Assembly: GCA_907163375.1 (NCBI GenBank)
Contig: CAJQUW010003168.1
Coordinates: 62,001 to 126,000, forward strand
DNA from: Prostheceraeus crozeri
Lineage: Eukaryota; Platyhelminthes; Polycladida; Euryleptidae
Length of the DNA: 64,000 bases
Direction: 5' to 3'
A program made the translations under genes and the position numbers. Below are positions 23,401 through 35,116 of the stretch, piece after piece; position 1 is the stretch's first letter, and each line of letters opens with the position of its first letter. Below the pieces are notes generated by a model. The model ran no database searches. It was given only the letters and a program-made list of their open reading frames with translations, and was not told the DNA's origin.

Positions 23401-23724
23401 TCCATGAAATTAAAAGAATGTGCAGATAGTATTAATCGTGCTAAAGGTATATCAAAATCCATTGTTCACAAAATGAAACATCGGTCCTATAAGAAGGCCT
23501 ATAAAAATAAAACTATAACGTTTGTCAATATGACAATCTTAAAATCTCAAGTTCATACTGTGAAAATGCACACGTTCAAGAAACGAGCGCTTTCAGCATG
23601 GGAGGATAAGAGGTGTTGGATAGGACATAACACATCTCTTCCACATGGACATCCTGACACAAACATACCTCCACCCAAACGAATAAATCTCACGCTACCA
23701 CATTCAGGAGATGTATTGACATAA
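20415..23724 (+). pseudogene. protein-primed DNA polymerase B (pPolB), left arm, decayed
   Basis: Gene model: exon 1 is only ATG (20415-20417); intron 20418-20484 (GTAAGT...TTTCAG); exon 2 20485-20545; intron 20546-20604 (GTAGGT...TTTCAG); exon 3 from 20605. Exon 3 starts with a C2H2-type finger pair (WECADCGHIFTRKHS, PCDLCPLSFNSHF), known at the N-terminus of some pPolBs. An in-frame TAA follows at 21000. The polymerase carries an Exo II-like KGYDSH near 21630 (other frame), Exo III YLELDVILLADVF, motif A YYDQNNLYGSSL, motif B NNSLFGKTM and motif C GGDTDSFFLGI. The Exo I region (DxE motif) is missing, as if deleted near 21570, and frameshifts occur near 21650 and 21960. Family: DNA_pol_B_2, as in Polintons. 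Inactive. Confidence 0.85.
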
Positions 23725-23903
23725 TCAACTTTAACTCAGTATTTTGATGTTGCTTTTTGTAGATATACATGGTTGTTCTATGTATCGCATGAGATCGTTT
23801 CTTCCTTGTGAATATATGCCTACAGTCAGCCCATTCCCCCTATATCTGTGAAAAGACTTTTTCATACACATAATTTTATTTCAATAAACATATCACAATG
23901 ACT

Positions 23904-24195
23904 TCACTTTGTTTTCCGAAACACTAAAGTTACGAGGGATTTAGTATCTTTCACATGGATGCACTCTTGTAAACCATTGGTAATTTTGATAGCAATAGAG
24001 GGTATAGTTTGTTTGACGACGGGATGATAGAAAATAGATTCAAACATCTTCTCGACTATTCCATATGAAGCGTCTTTATCATGAATGAAATCACGTAAAA
24101 TGTATTCTTTTTTCTCACCAACAGAAATAAGTAGAATCAAATCACTTTCGGGCGATCATATCTTTTTCAAATGACTGTGGAACATTGATTTCCAT
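23904..24195 (-). pseudogene. small hypothetical ORF next to the central array (left arm)
   Basis: ATG at 24195 begins MEINVPQSFEKDMIA; after a 1-nt shift the frame continues with LISVGEKKEYILRDF, IVEKMFESIFYHPVVKQ and ends VTLVFRKTK at 23904. Not recognised. Convergent with pPolB. An identical structure with the same frameshift is found at 27263-27554, so the lesion predates the duplication, unless a small intron or frameshift is used. Confidence 0.35.
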
Positions 24196-24234
24196 GATGA
24201 AGATTTAAACAGTTAGATTCGATGACGAACAAGA

Positions 24235-26275
24235 TTTACTAGTTTGCAAGTTAAACTAAGCGTTCTATTATTTGTAAATGAAAGATATAGTTGCAACAGT
24301 TCACAGATTAAAAATAAAGTTTCAATAGTGTATGTGTTAGAAATAAAGTTTAAGCTGTTTGTGTGTTAGAAATAGAATAAAGTTTCAACAGTTTGTGGAT
24401 TAAAAATAAAGTTTCAACAGTGTGTACGTTAGAAATAAAGTTATATCTGTTTGTAAAATAAGATTGCGGGATTTAATAGTTTGTAAGTTAGACTAAGCGT
24501 TCTACTATTTGTAAATGAAAGATATAGTTTCAACAGTTTGTAGATTAAAAAATAAAGTTTCAATAGTGTGTATGTTAAAAATAAAGTTTTATCTGTTTGT
24601 GTGTTAGAAATAGAATAAAGTTTCAACAGTATGTAGATTAAAAATAAAGTTTCAACAGTGTGTACGTTGGAAATAAAGTTTTAGCTGTTTGTATGTTAAA
24701 AATAAAGTTTCAACAGTGTTTACGTTAGAAATAAAGTTTTATCTGTTTGTGCAATGAGATTGTAGGATTTACTAGTTTGTAAGTTAGACTAAGCGTTCTA
24801 CTATTTGTAAATGAAAGACATAGTTTCAACAGTTTACAGATTAAAAAATAAAGTTTCAATAGTGTGTATGTTAAAAATAAAGTTTAATCTGTTTGTGTGT
24901 TAGAAATAGAATAAAGTTTCAACAGTATGTAGATTAAAGATAAAGTTTCAACAGTGTGTGCGTTAGAAATAAAGTTTTAGCTGTTTGTATGTTAAAAATA
25001 AAGTTTCAGCAGTGTTTACGTTAGAAATGAAGTTTTATCTGTTTGTAAAATGAGATTGTAGGATTTACTAGTTTGCAAGTTAGACTAAGCGTTCTACTAT
25101 TTGTAAACGAAAGATATAGTTTCAACAGTTTACAGATTAAAAATAAAGTTTCAACAGTTTATAAGTTAGAAATAAAGTTTTAGTCGTTTGCGCGTTAGAA
25201 AAATAATAAAGTTTCAACCGTCTACAAGTTCAAAATAAAGTTTCAACAGTGTGTATGTTAGAAATAAAGTTTTATCGGTTTGTAAATAAAGATAATAAGA
25301 TTTACTAGTTTGGAAGTTAGACTAAGCGTTCTACTATTTGTGAATGAAAGATATACTTTCAACAGTTTACAGATCAAAAATAAAGTTTCAACAGTGTGTA
25401 CGTTAGAAATAAAGTTTTAGCTGTCTGTATGTTAAAAATAAAGTTTCAACAGTGTTTACGTTAGAAATAAAGTTTTATCTGTTTGTAAAAAGAGATTGTA
25501 GGATTTACTAGTTTGTAAGTTAGACTAAGCCTTCTACTATTTGTAAATGAAAGACATAGTTTCAACAGTTTACAGATTAAAAAATAAAGTTTCAATAGTG
25601 TGTATGATAAAAATAAAGTTTAAGCTGTTTGTGTGTTAGAAATAGAATAAAGTTTCAACAGTATGTAGATTAAAGATAAAGTTTCAACAGTGTGTACGTT
25701 AGAAATAAAGTTTTAGCTGTTTGTATGTTAAAAATAAAGTTTCAGCAGTGTTTACGTTAGAAATGAAGTTTTATCTGTTTGTAAAATGAGATTGTAGGAT
25801 TTACTAGTCTGCAAGTTAGACTAAGCGTTCTACTATTTGTAAACGAAAGATATAGTTTCAACAGTTTACAGATTAAAAATAAAGTTTCAACAGTATGTAC
25901 GTTAGAAATAAAGTTTTTGTCGTTTGCGCGTTAGAAATAAAATAAAGTTTCAACCGTTTACAAGTTCAAAATGAAGTTTCAACAGTGTTCAATAAAGTTT
26001 TATCTGTTTACATGTTAGAAACATAATGAAGTTTCAACAGTGTGTACGTTAGAAATAAAGTTTTATCTGTTTGTATGTCAGAAATAAAGTTTTAGCTGCT
26101 TGTATGTTAGAAATAAAGGTATAACAGTTTATATGCTAGAAAGAAAGGTATAACTGTTTGTAAAATAAGATCATACGATTTACTAGTTTGCAAGTTAGAC
26201 TAAGCGTTCTACTATTTGTAAATTAAAAATAAAATTATAACTGTTTACAAGTTAAAGCGTTGATGCGATGATCAA
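24235..26275. repeat. tandem repeat array, left (about 2 kb)
   Basis: Basic unit ~30-36 bp around AATAAAGTTTCAACAGT..GT, in a higher-order unit of roughly 210-300 bp marked by AAGTTAGACTAAGCGTTCTA, which recurs about eight times. No coding. A diverged single copy of the marker (AAACTAAGCGTGCTACTA) also sits in each arm near 19630 and 31820, so the sequence may have a role in the element rather than being a simple satellite. Confidence 0.9.
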
Positions 26276-26755
26276 CAATTAATAAGCTGAGAAGCTTTAC
26301 ATTCACTTTAACATTACCACATGTTTACAGATAGAAATGTATCACAGCAAAGCTACTTCATGAGTTAGTTTGCCAGGAGTGTATCATCTCAAACCTTTAC
26401 TCCGTTGTTGAAATTTCAGTTTTGTACATATTTGAAGTATCATCATTGCGGTTCGTTCTTGATGTGTTTACGATGAACGCACACATGAGTCTTATGACAC
26501 TATGGTTGTATCTTATACGTTTCGACAAAGACTGAGCGAAGTAAATAAAAATCCAAGTTCAAAATCTCTTAGGTTGTATTATCAAACATCTTAGTATTAT
26601 ACAAAGTTGAGAATGTAAGTTGAACATTTTATCGGAATGTTGTTTTAAAATGAAAGTAAGAACTTCATCGTATGAGTATTCAAAGCATGTTTTGTAAATC
26701 AAATGTGTATAGTACTGTCTTGATAGAATCAAATGAACTTGACAAACGCGTTTTA
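26276..26755. other. unique spacer at the centre of the palindrome
   Basis: About 480 bp without tandem units, between the two inverted arrays. No ORF or motif recognised. Confidence 0.6.
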
Positions 26756-27236
26756 TTTTGAACTTGTAAACGGTTGAAACTTTATTTTATTTCTAACGCG
26801 CAAACGGCAAAAACTTTATTTCTAACTTATAAACTGTTGAAACTTTATTTTTAATCTGTAAACTGTTGAAACTATATCTTTCGTTTACAAATAGTAGAAC
26901 GCTTAGTCTAACTTGCAAACTAGCAAATCCTACAATCTCTTTTTACAAACAGATAAAACTTCATTTCTAACGTTAACACTGTTGAAACTTTATTTCTAAC
27001 ATACAAACAGCTAAAACTTTATTTCTAACGTACACACTGTTGAAACTTTATTTTTAATCCACAAACTGTTGAAACTTTATTCTATTTCTAACACACAAAC
27101 AGCTTAAACTTTATTTTTAACATACACACCGTTGAAACTTTATTTTTTAATCTGTAAACTGTTGCAACTATATCTTTCATTTACAAATAATAGAACGCTT
27201 AGTCTAACTTGCAAACTAGTAAATCTTGTTTGTCAT
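26756..27236. repeat. tandem repeat array, right, inverted (about 0.5 kb)
   Basis: Reverse-complement version of the left array with only two higher-order markers (TAGAACGCTTAGTCTAACTT near 26900 and 27195). It is therefore about four times shorter than its partner. Confidence 0.9.
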
Positions 27237-27262
27237 CGAATCTAACTGTTTAAATCTTCATC

Positions 27263-27554
27263 ATGGAAATCAATGTTCCACAGTCATTTGAAAAAGATAT
27301 GATCGCCCGAAAGTGATTTGATTCTACTTATTTCTGTTGGTGAGAAAAAAGAATACATTTTACGTGATTTCATTCATGATAAAGACGCTTCATATGGAAT
27401 AGTCGAGAAGATGTTTGAATCTATTTTCTATCATCCCGTCGTCAAACAAACTATACCCTCTATTGCTATCAAAATTACCAATGGTTTACAAGAGTGCATC
27501 CATGTGAAAGATACTAAATCCCTCGTAACTTTAGTGTTTCGGAAAACAAAGTGA
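27263..27554 (+). pseudogene. small hypothetical ORF next to the central array (right arm)
   Basis: Mirror copy of 23904-24195 with the same ATG, same 1-nt frame break and an identical downstream protein. Function unknown. Confidence 0.35.
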
Positions 27555-27733
27555 AGTCATTGTGATATGTTTATTGAAATAAAATTATGTGTATGAAAAA
27601 GTCTTTTCACAGATATAGGGGGAATGGGCTGACTGTAGGCATATATTCACAAGGAAGAAACGATCTCATGCGATACATAGAACAACCATGTATATCTACA
27701 AAAAGCAACATCAAAATACTGAGTTAAAGTTGA

Positions 27734-30700
27734 TTATGTCAATACATCTCCTGAATGTGGTAGCGTGAGATTTATTCGTTTGGGTGGAGGTATGTTTGTG
27801 TCAGGATGTCCATGTGGAAGAGATGTGTTATGTCCTATCCAACACCTCTTATCCTCCCATGCTGAAAGCGCTCGTTTCTTGAACGTGTGCATTTTCACAG
27901 TATGAACTTGAGATTTTAAGATTGTCATATTGACAAACGTTATAGTTTTATTTTTATAGGCCTTCTTATAGGACCGATGTTTCATTTTGTGAACAATGGA
28001 TTTTGATATACCTTTAGCACGATTAATACTATCTGCACATTCTTTTAATTTCATGGAATACATTTTAGGACGGAGGAGAATCATTTCATCTATTTCCTTT
28101 CCTGCTGTTTCATCCTTAAAACAACCAAGTTTGGCTTGATTCTGTATGGAATAGAGTGGATGAGTGGGATTGTAGTTAGATGTGTCGAAATATTTTTCTA
28201 ATGACTTAGCTACTTCATTAAAATTTAAATCTTTTTGAGTGGTAATACCTAAGAAGAAACTATCTGTATCACCACCCAACAAACGAACCTCTTTTACGAG
28301 AGGACATGGTTTTAGTATTTTATAAAAGAGTTGGTACATTTCAAGCTTAGAGTAATCTAGTACAGCTTGGCCAATATAGATGGGCTTGCACAACTCAACT
28401 TCAGATTTTATCATTTTAACACCTACAAGGTCCTCATCGATAATGTCTCTATCAATGAAAAGAGGTGATGAGGTCAATTTGTGATATTTTTGATCATCAA
28501 TGACTAGTTTGTAGTTCATGCGTTTTCGAACATCCTCCATCGTCTTACCAAATAGACTATTATTCTTATACTTATAAAAATCTTTTTCAAAATTATTTTG
28601 GGCTAGTGCACGTTTCTGGTTGTTACTATCAATATATGGTTTGAGGAAGGCTTTCTGTCTAAATTTGATGATGCGGTGAACTGACTTTAGAAGCATGCCC
28701 ATTTCTAAATAGAATTTTAGTATGCAGAAGTGTACGAGATAATTTTTCTTATCATATTGGGTGAGTAAAAGTTTGCGGCATGGTTTGTACCTTGGCTGTC
28801 CACACTCTGTTAAGTTATTATGAAATTGTGACATGAATGGTGAAAACATATCTTCAGTCACTTCACCAGATTCAGGTGCGAGCGGGAAATCAGCAGTTTT
28901 ATTTTTAATGCTATTTGGATAAATCAAATCCACTTCAAAATAATATCCCCAATCACCTTCATCTGGAATCTTCAGTATGTTTGAAGGGTTGGAGTAATAC
29001 TCAAGCTCATCTTGATTTAACCAACTAAACTGGGAATGAGGTAGTGGTTTAGACAGTGAACTGCCATATAAATTATTTTGGTCATAGTACTTTAGGTGGA
29101 TATGATCATCACCTACTGTTTCAGATTTTATATGATGTTTATTTACAAATGTGAGACCACCGCGTATTCCGCGCTCAAATATATTATACATCTCGGGGTC
29201 TTGTAAGAGATGAATGGTCTCACCAGTCATTTTAAAGGCTGATTTAAAGGACATGGCTGGTAGACTGACAAAGTTGACAGGATCTAATTTGTCTTCTTCT
29301 ACTGCCACTCGTCGAAATTCCTGAAAATCATCAGCCAGCAAAATGACATCTAATTCTAAGTAAGCGATCATATAATCGCCAAACGTTTTACAATCAAATT
29401 TTAACCATGCCTCTTGAGCATGTTCATAATCTTCTACTGGACAATCTTCACCCGTCAAATCGTTTTGGAATTTGTCAATGGAAAGGAAGGGTTGTTTCAT
29501 ATAGTTTAGACATTGAGCTAAAATACGCATAGGGAAGGACTCCTTTGCGAGTGATCATGTCATCTGTTAAATTTGGATAGTGTTTCTTCAAAGTTTGACT
29601 ATGGGGAAGAAACTTGAGATTTCGAACGAGAGAAGCTAGTGACGCTGACATGAATTGAAATGAATCTAAAAATTTTATTTCGAAGAAGACTGTCTTATTT
29701 TCTTTTGTTTTATCAACTAGTACTTTTGCTGTCATTGCCATAATTTTTCTCTCGTTTGTGCTATAACATTGAACTGTCACGATTTCATCTGGCTCAACCC
29801 TCCTTTTATTATCATATGACTGTCATAGCCCTTAAAGCTGTGAAAAATGACGGGTAGTACGCGACGTCTCAACCTATGTGAAAAGTTACGCTTGCAGCAA
29901 CCCCTTCTCCCACACGTGAACGACAATTTTAATCTTATTATGTTTTTCGAACGTTTCTACATCTCTGATTTTCATGTTGTCACTATCACAACCTTCAAAG
30001 TCTAGTTCATCCTCCCACTGTCTATAGCTATAGGTATGATTTCGATTCGCGTTGATATCATTATAGTGAAGGATGGATAGGACTGCATATTTGAAACACT
30101 GTGATTTACAATCGACATTGATGACAGCTTTCTTATTATACAACGTTTTTGGTAGTTTAAATGTACCTCGAGCTGCATGACTTTCTAATAGGGAAATTTT
30201 GAACATGGCTGAGTCCACGCCATCAAAAATGAGAGCGCTGTCGCGCTGATTGAGCTTATCTACATTTGATTTTAAACATTGAATATGGAAATTTAGCCAA
30301 GACTCGCAGTCTACAACTTCGGTTGCGGAAGAGGATGGAACATGAAACTGTATTCTCTCCGTCACTTGACCCGTTTGAAAATCTATTTTAATATATTTTA
30401 GTTTGAGGTAGATGAGCGCCTTCATTCTAAAATTGTCTAAATTGTTGAAGAGCGCTTAGATAATGTTAGAATTTTGAAGGAGCCACTCAGGAAAATCTAC
30501 TATTTGAGTATTGGACTCCATGCAGTAGTCGCGTACTAAATGACTATGGGAAATGTTAATGAGGGAGATTGTAGAGGTATCGTTGGTGTAGTGATCATTT
30601 GCATGCGTGTGTTGAAGTCTGTGCGAAGATCGCTGAAAGTGGCTATTGAAAGAAAGAGGGCACAAATCACAAGGAAAGGAGATGTCATCGTCAGAATCAA

Positions 30701-31043
30701 CTTCACCTCTGGAGATTGATGCCGCTTTGCGTTGACACACACATTGTTTGATTTGTCGAAGGAGACTGTGCTTCCTTGTAAAAATATGTCCGCAGTCAGC
30801 ACATTCCCACTCGTTGCCTTGTCGCGAGAGTCCTGAGCTGGAACTAACATCACCTGAAAGAGAAATCATTCTATCATCTCTGTTAAAGTCTCAGTGTATT
30901 GTTACAACCTACCTTCACTCAATAGCTCTAAACTTTCCTCGAGAAGGGAGGGCTTTGGTGATGAAGTAGATGCCTGAAATTGAGGAAGATGCTATTAGCC
31001 ACACGTTTGAGGGAGATGAGAGAGGAAATCTTCAACTTACCAT
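27734..31043 (-). pseudogene. protein-primed DNA polymerase B (pPolB), right arm, decayed
   Basis: Mirror of the left-arm gene: ATG exon 31041-31043, exon 2 30913-30973, exon 3 from 30853 downwards, with the same GT-AG borders. It carries the same in-frame stop after the zinc-finger segment (30456), the same loss of the Exo I region and the same later frameshifts (near 29810 and 29500). It differs only by scattered substitutions, such as LLADDFQEF for LLADVFQEF, SGEVTED for SVEVTED, and SNNQK for SNSQK. Motifs A, B and C are kept. The Val-to-Asp change lies in the Exo III block. Identical lesions show the two copies descend from one already broken gene. Confidence 0.85.
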
Positions 31044-31309
31044 TTCAAGGAAATTATGTTTAAGGTTGATTCTTCAACAAGATAGAGACTTCACTAGAGA
31101 ACAGTTTACTTACACGTCTCAAAGACAGAGTGAAATGACACGAATGTCACTTTGCATATATACTTTCATATTCATCATTCATTGGCTGTTCATTCTGATT
31201 GGTTGCTTGTTTATACTTAAGAATTAGAAAACATTTCTAAGTTATTATTCACAGTCAACATGACAAGCCCTCCGACAACACCGAACACAAAATTGGAGTT
31301 CTCTTCTCC

Positions 31310-31714
31310 ATGCTCATCGCCAAAGGCGCTCGTTGCACCAAACGCTCCAACGAAGGGAAGGTGGAGAAATTATACCGACTCGACAACATTAGAAAGTTGT
31401 CATTACCAGCGGATGACGAAGAGGAGAGTGTATGTGAGAAGGAGTGTCCCGACCTAACAGGCATACGATGGAAGTATCTGCAATACGATACTGATGATGT
31501 GATGGAGATCACCAGCACCAAATTCCTCCATCAATTATGGGAATGGTACACCCCTAACTCCCAGCCACGAACTATGGGGGAGTGGGAGTACATCGACAAA
31601 GTGAGGCTTGCGGTAGAAGAACGATTGAAGCAAGTGAACTGTTTTTGTGATCTGTGTGAAGCCAGACTCTGGGGCGATATTGACGATGAAGACCTTTTGA
31701 AATACATGCCATAA
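31310..31714 (+). CDS. hypothetical acidic 134-residue protein (right arm)
   Basis: Mirror of 19744-20148, with Gly for Asp near the C-terminus (LWGDIDDEDLLKYMP). The frame is also open upstream to about 31254, just after TTATTATTCACAG, a plausible splice acceptor. Divergent from pPolB. Not recognised. Confidence 0.45.
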   Translation: MLIAKGARCTKRSNEGKVEKLYRLDNIRKLSLPADDEEESVCEKECPDLTGIRWKYLQYDTDDVMEITSTKFLHQLWEWYTPNSQPRTMGEWEYIDKVRLAVEERLKQVNCFCDLCEARLWGDIDDEDLLKYMP

Positions 31715-31861
31715 TAAATTTTTATTTCGTATTATCTTTGCTTTCATACTGACTTACTTGAATGGGGCTTCAGTGGATGATTTAACCATGTATACTTTTT
31801 CATTTGGAAATAGTAGCACGCTTAGTTTAACTTGTAAATCTTATAACATTTCATATGGGCG

Positions 31862-32227
31862 ATGATGGTAGATGAAATAGTGTTAAATAAAATTAAGATA
31901 GCTTACACTTCTGATACAGGGATAGCAATCGACTGCAATCCATGTGTAAAGAGCTTGTTAGACTACGGAAGAGAGAAGTGTGTTATGCTGCGTGTGGCGC
32001 GTGAGTGTCCTCCCATTTCATTCCATTCATCAATTCGTCTCATTGATAGAGACGGGTGGAACTCATGGTTCTTTCGACAGTTTGCTAAATGTCGCCCTGG
32101 CGTGAATGCATACTACGTTGAGACAGAGGCAATCACTTGCAAACATGACGCAGAGAGGTTTCACAAGGATTACCATTGCCCACGTCGCGTGCAGTACTCA
32201 TCGCTACGGACTTCACCGCTGTCTTGA
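31862..32227 (+). CDS. hypothetical 121-residue ORF (right arm)
   Basis: Full-length version of the ORF truncated in the left arm. Cys- and His-containing: CNPCVKSLLDYGREKC, GWNSWFFRQFAKCRPG, TCKHDAERFHKDYHC. It could be an exon of the same transcript as 31310-31714. Family not recognised. The regular Cys spacing hints at a small disulfide- or zinc-containing domain, but no known signature fits. Confidence 0.35.
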   Translation: MMVDEIVLNKIKIAYTSDTGIAIDCNPCVKSLLDYGREKCVMLRVARECPPISFHSSIRLIDRDGWNSWFFRQFAKCRPGVNAYYVETEAITCKHDAERFHKDYHCPRRVQYSSLRTSPLS

Positions 32228-32461
32228 AAGAACACCCACTCACAGGAAGTATCACACCGAAAATCTCCGTGACTTGCACCGTCCATGACTTGATCGCCAG
32301 ACATGAAAACCTGTAGAGTTGGTAAGAGGTTGACAGACTTTGAGCAGCTTGATAGCAAGCCGTAGAGAGGTAGAGGCCACCCATGACAAGATAGCTAAGA
32401 CTCAACCGATTGGCGTTCAAAGTGCTACGTTGAGAACTGTGTCAAATGCCCAACATGAGAC

Positions 32462-32731
32462 ATGAGTTGCCCCAGCGGTTTCGGTCTAAAATATGACACA
32501 CTCCCTTGCCACACTTATCACTACGGCATCGTCCGGCGTCCCAAAGGAACACCCTGTCAGTGGAATATTACAGCAAAACTCTCCGTGTCTTGCTCGCTTT
32601 CAGTGAAAAGCCGCTTATACCATGAGAAGACTGGCTCAGACATCATTAAAAATGCTTTCATTGACTTCAGCAGGGTCGAAAACCCCAGAAAACCTCCAAA
32701 ACTAGTGAATTTAATTTTTTCAACTTTTTAG
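32462..32731 (+). CDS. hypothetical Cys-containing ORF (right arm)
   Basis: Mirror of 18706-18996, 89 residues, ending earlier because of a homopolymer indel. Starts MSCPSGFGLKYDTLPCHTYH. Unrecognised. A related segment lies just upstream in another frame near 32220-32300, consistent with an exon duplication or decay. Confidence 0.25.
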   Translation: MSCPSGFGLKYDTLPCHTYHYGIVRRPKGTPCQWNITAKLSVSCSLSVKSRLYHEKTGSDIIKNAFIDFSRVENPRKPPKLVNLIFSTF

Positions 32732-34660
32732 CACTACTTATGAAATTTTATAAGTAGTCTATCACTTAGGGCAGGTCAATAGCGACCGAACCTTTTTTGA
32801 ATCAAGTCAAACGGACTTGTAGAAGCAAAGTTACAAGCCATTAAAGTTTTGGAGTCTTTTATGGCCTGGAGACGAAGGCCATCTCCTGACGAACCTCTAA
32901 GTCTGACGCCTTAGCTGACTTCAGCAATGAAATTTTCTAAGTCGGTATCTTACAGAAACCCGGAATTTGGAATGTCCGAAGCTATCATCGGAGCTCAGAG
33001 AGACGACCTACTTTTGACAATCGCTCTCCTCTAAATGAAAAGTCTCTGTCGGCTTCCGCTTATATAGTGTGTGGCGATCAGCTGATGACGTAATAGCCAT
33101 CATCCAAAAACTTAAAACGCTTCTATCACCGATTCTGGAGGTCCGATTCAGCTGGAAATACACCATTTCAATGTAGAATTTGACGCTGAATCCAAATCTG
33201 TCCTCCGTTTTCCCATCCAATGCTTCGTTTTGGCTCTACAGCCCGTAGCCATCGCAAAAATTCTAACTCGTTTTTTCGAAAAATGTTGAAAATTTTTTCT
33301 CTCCGATTGACTTGAAACTCACCATGTTGATAGAGAATTTGACGCTGATTCCAAATCTGAAATCCGTTTTCCCATCCGATGCTTCGTTATGGCGCTACAG
33401 CCCAAAACGTCCAAAATTCTAACTCTGTCGTTTTTCGCCAATCTCACAAAATCTTAAATGGCGTCTCACATCTAAACGAAGACAGATATGAACAAGCCGT
33501 TTCTTTCAGTGAATTTGTCTCACTCTTAGCTTTCAAACGAGCTATTGCACGACTTTCTACGATCACTAGAAGCGAAATTGGAAGTTTGGTGCCGGGGGGG
33601 ACGTCAGCGAAAATTTTTTCTCTCCGATTGCGTTCAAATTCACCATACCGATGCAGAATTTCACGCTGAATCCGAATCTGGCTTCCGTTTTCCCATCCGA
33701 TGCTTCGTTTTGGCGCTACAGCCCAAAACGTCCAAAATTCTAACTCTGTCGTTTTTTCGAAAAATGTTGAAAATTTTTTCTCTCCGATTGACTTGAAACT
33801 CACCATGTTGATAGAAAATTTGACGCTGATTCCAAATCTGAAATCCGTTTTCCCATCCGATGCTTCGTTTTGGCGCTACAGCCCAAAACGTCCAAAATTC
33901 TAACTCTGTCGTTTTTCGCCAATCTCACAAAATCTTAAAGGGGTCTCACATCTAAAAGAAGACAGATATGAACAAGCCGTTTCTTTCAGTGAATTTGTCT
34001 CACTCTTAGCTTTCAAACGAGCTATTGCACGACTTTCTACGATCACTAGAAGCGAAATTGGAAGTTTGGTGCCGGGGGGGGGACGTCAGCGAAAATTTTT
34101 TCTCTCCGATTGCTTTCAAATTCACCATACAGATGCAGAATTTCACGCTGAATCCGAATCTGGCTTCCGTTTTCCCATCCGATGCTTCGTTTTGGCGCTA
34201 CAGCCCAAAACGTCCAAAATTTTACCTCTGTCGTTTTTCCGAAGTTGAACATTTTTTCTCTCCGATTGAGCTGGAAATCACACCTAAGATGCAGAATTTG
34301 ACACTGAGTCCAAAATTCACAGTTGCAAAGTCCTCCGAGCACTGCTTCCACTCGAAACATCCCATTTTCACCCCAAAATTCATTCATGTTCACGAAAATC
34401 CTAACACACCATAGCACCAAGTCAAAACCTGGCGGTCGCCCAAGTCCACCACGACACTCTGTCGTTTATCGAAGGGAGGGGGGGGGCGTTAGCGACCAGT
34501 CTTTCCGATGGCTGTCAACGATGGGAGCGGCCAACCTGGCTGGCACACCACGACAGACCACAACCTCTCACGTTCCAGAGGGGGGGACGTCAGCGACCAT
34601 TTTTCGACGGCGGCCATCTTGCGCTATCCAGTGGTGTAGATTTACTTACTACTCTCCCGT
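32732..34660. repeat. right arm outer part, expanded ~165-bp tandem units
   Basis: The first ~400 bp mirror the non-coding TATA/donor region of the left arm. From about 33140 the GC-tract tandem units follow. A ~500-bp block including CTATTGCACGACTTTCTACG and GTGCCGGGGGGG occurs twice here (near 33540 and 34020) but once in the left arm. No supported coding. Confidence 0.7.
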
Positions 34661-34724
34661 GGTCCAAACAATTATTTGAGCAGTTTCAAAAAAGTCAAAA
34701 TTTGACAATTTACATACGACCAAG

Positions 34725-35116
34725 ATGACTCTCCTACATAAGTATAAGTAGCATGAAACAAGCTGGATATCAAAATGAATGAATATTTGCTGAAAAGCAT
34801 CCTAACTAAGCGGAAATTATGCTGATCATCAAGGGAATTTCATGAATTGTATTATCATGAAAATCTTCAAGAAAAAGTCGCGATACTATTCGTGCTTTCT
34901 TGGTTGAAATGTCAAGTTTTTAATTAAATTTTCACTGGCATGATTCACTAAATTCATGTTTCATTTCTTGAATCTGAATAGTGATGTGGACCTATGTTTA
35001 CATCTTTCAAAGTTAATTGAAATCTTTGTCTTTGATTGTGTTTTTTTGTTCTGCCAGTGGCAGGCGCCTGTGATATATGATCACGCTTAAGAAAATAATC
35101 TTGAGGTTGAGCATGA
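34725..35116 (-). repeat. R-family repeat, copy 6 (inverted partner of copy 5)
   Basis: Carries GTAGCATGAAACAAGCTGGA, AGTCGCGATACTATTCGTGC and TGATCACGCTTAAGAAAATA, and ends at CTTGAGGTTGAGCATGAA. Similarity to 16430-16850 is clear but visibly lower than that between the inner arms. Confidence 0.7.

Larger units (their letters stand above)
17314..34660. other. 17-kb inverted duplication (palindrome) carrying pPolB in each arm
   Basis: Every feature in the left arm has a mirror image on the other strand in the right arm. From 18996 to 24195 the paired coordinates sum to a constant 51,458 (for example 21033 with 30425, 23724 with 27734), so there is no net indel over 5.2 kb, with only scattered substitutions. 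The outer ~1 kb differs by tandem-unit copy number. The arms meet across an asymmetric tandem array (24235-27236). Both polymerase copies share the same lesions. It could be a dimer of a linear protein-primed element or a genomic inverted duplication. No integrase, capsid or other transposase was seen inside. Confidence 0.9.

Noticed and set aside
24235-27236. The regular repeats at the palindrome centre as a CRISPR array
   Set aside because: Units are contiguous, variable and without unique spacers, in a eukaryotic context.
17314-34660. Palindrome as an assembly artefact (same molecule joined to its reverse complement)
   Set aside because: The arms differ by many substitutions, by an indel in the outer repeats, by a foldback on one side and by central array length, so simple duplication of reads is unlikely, though only spanning reads can prove it.
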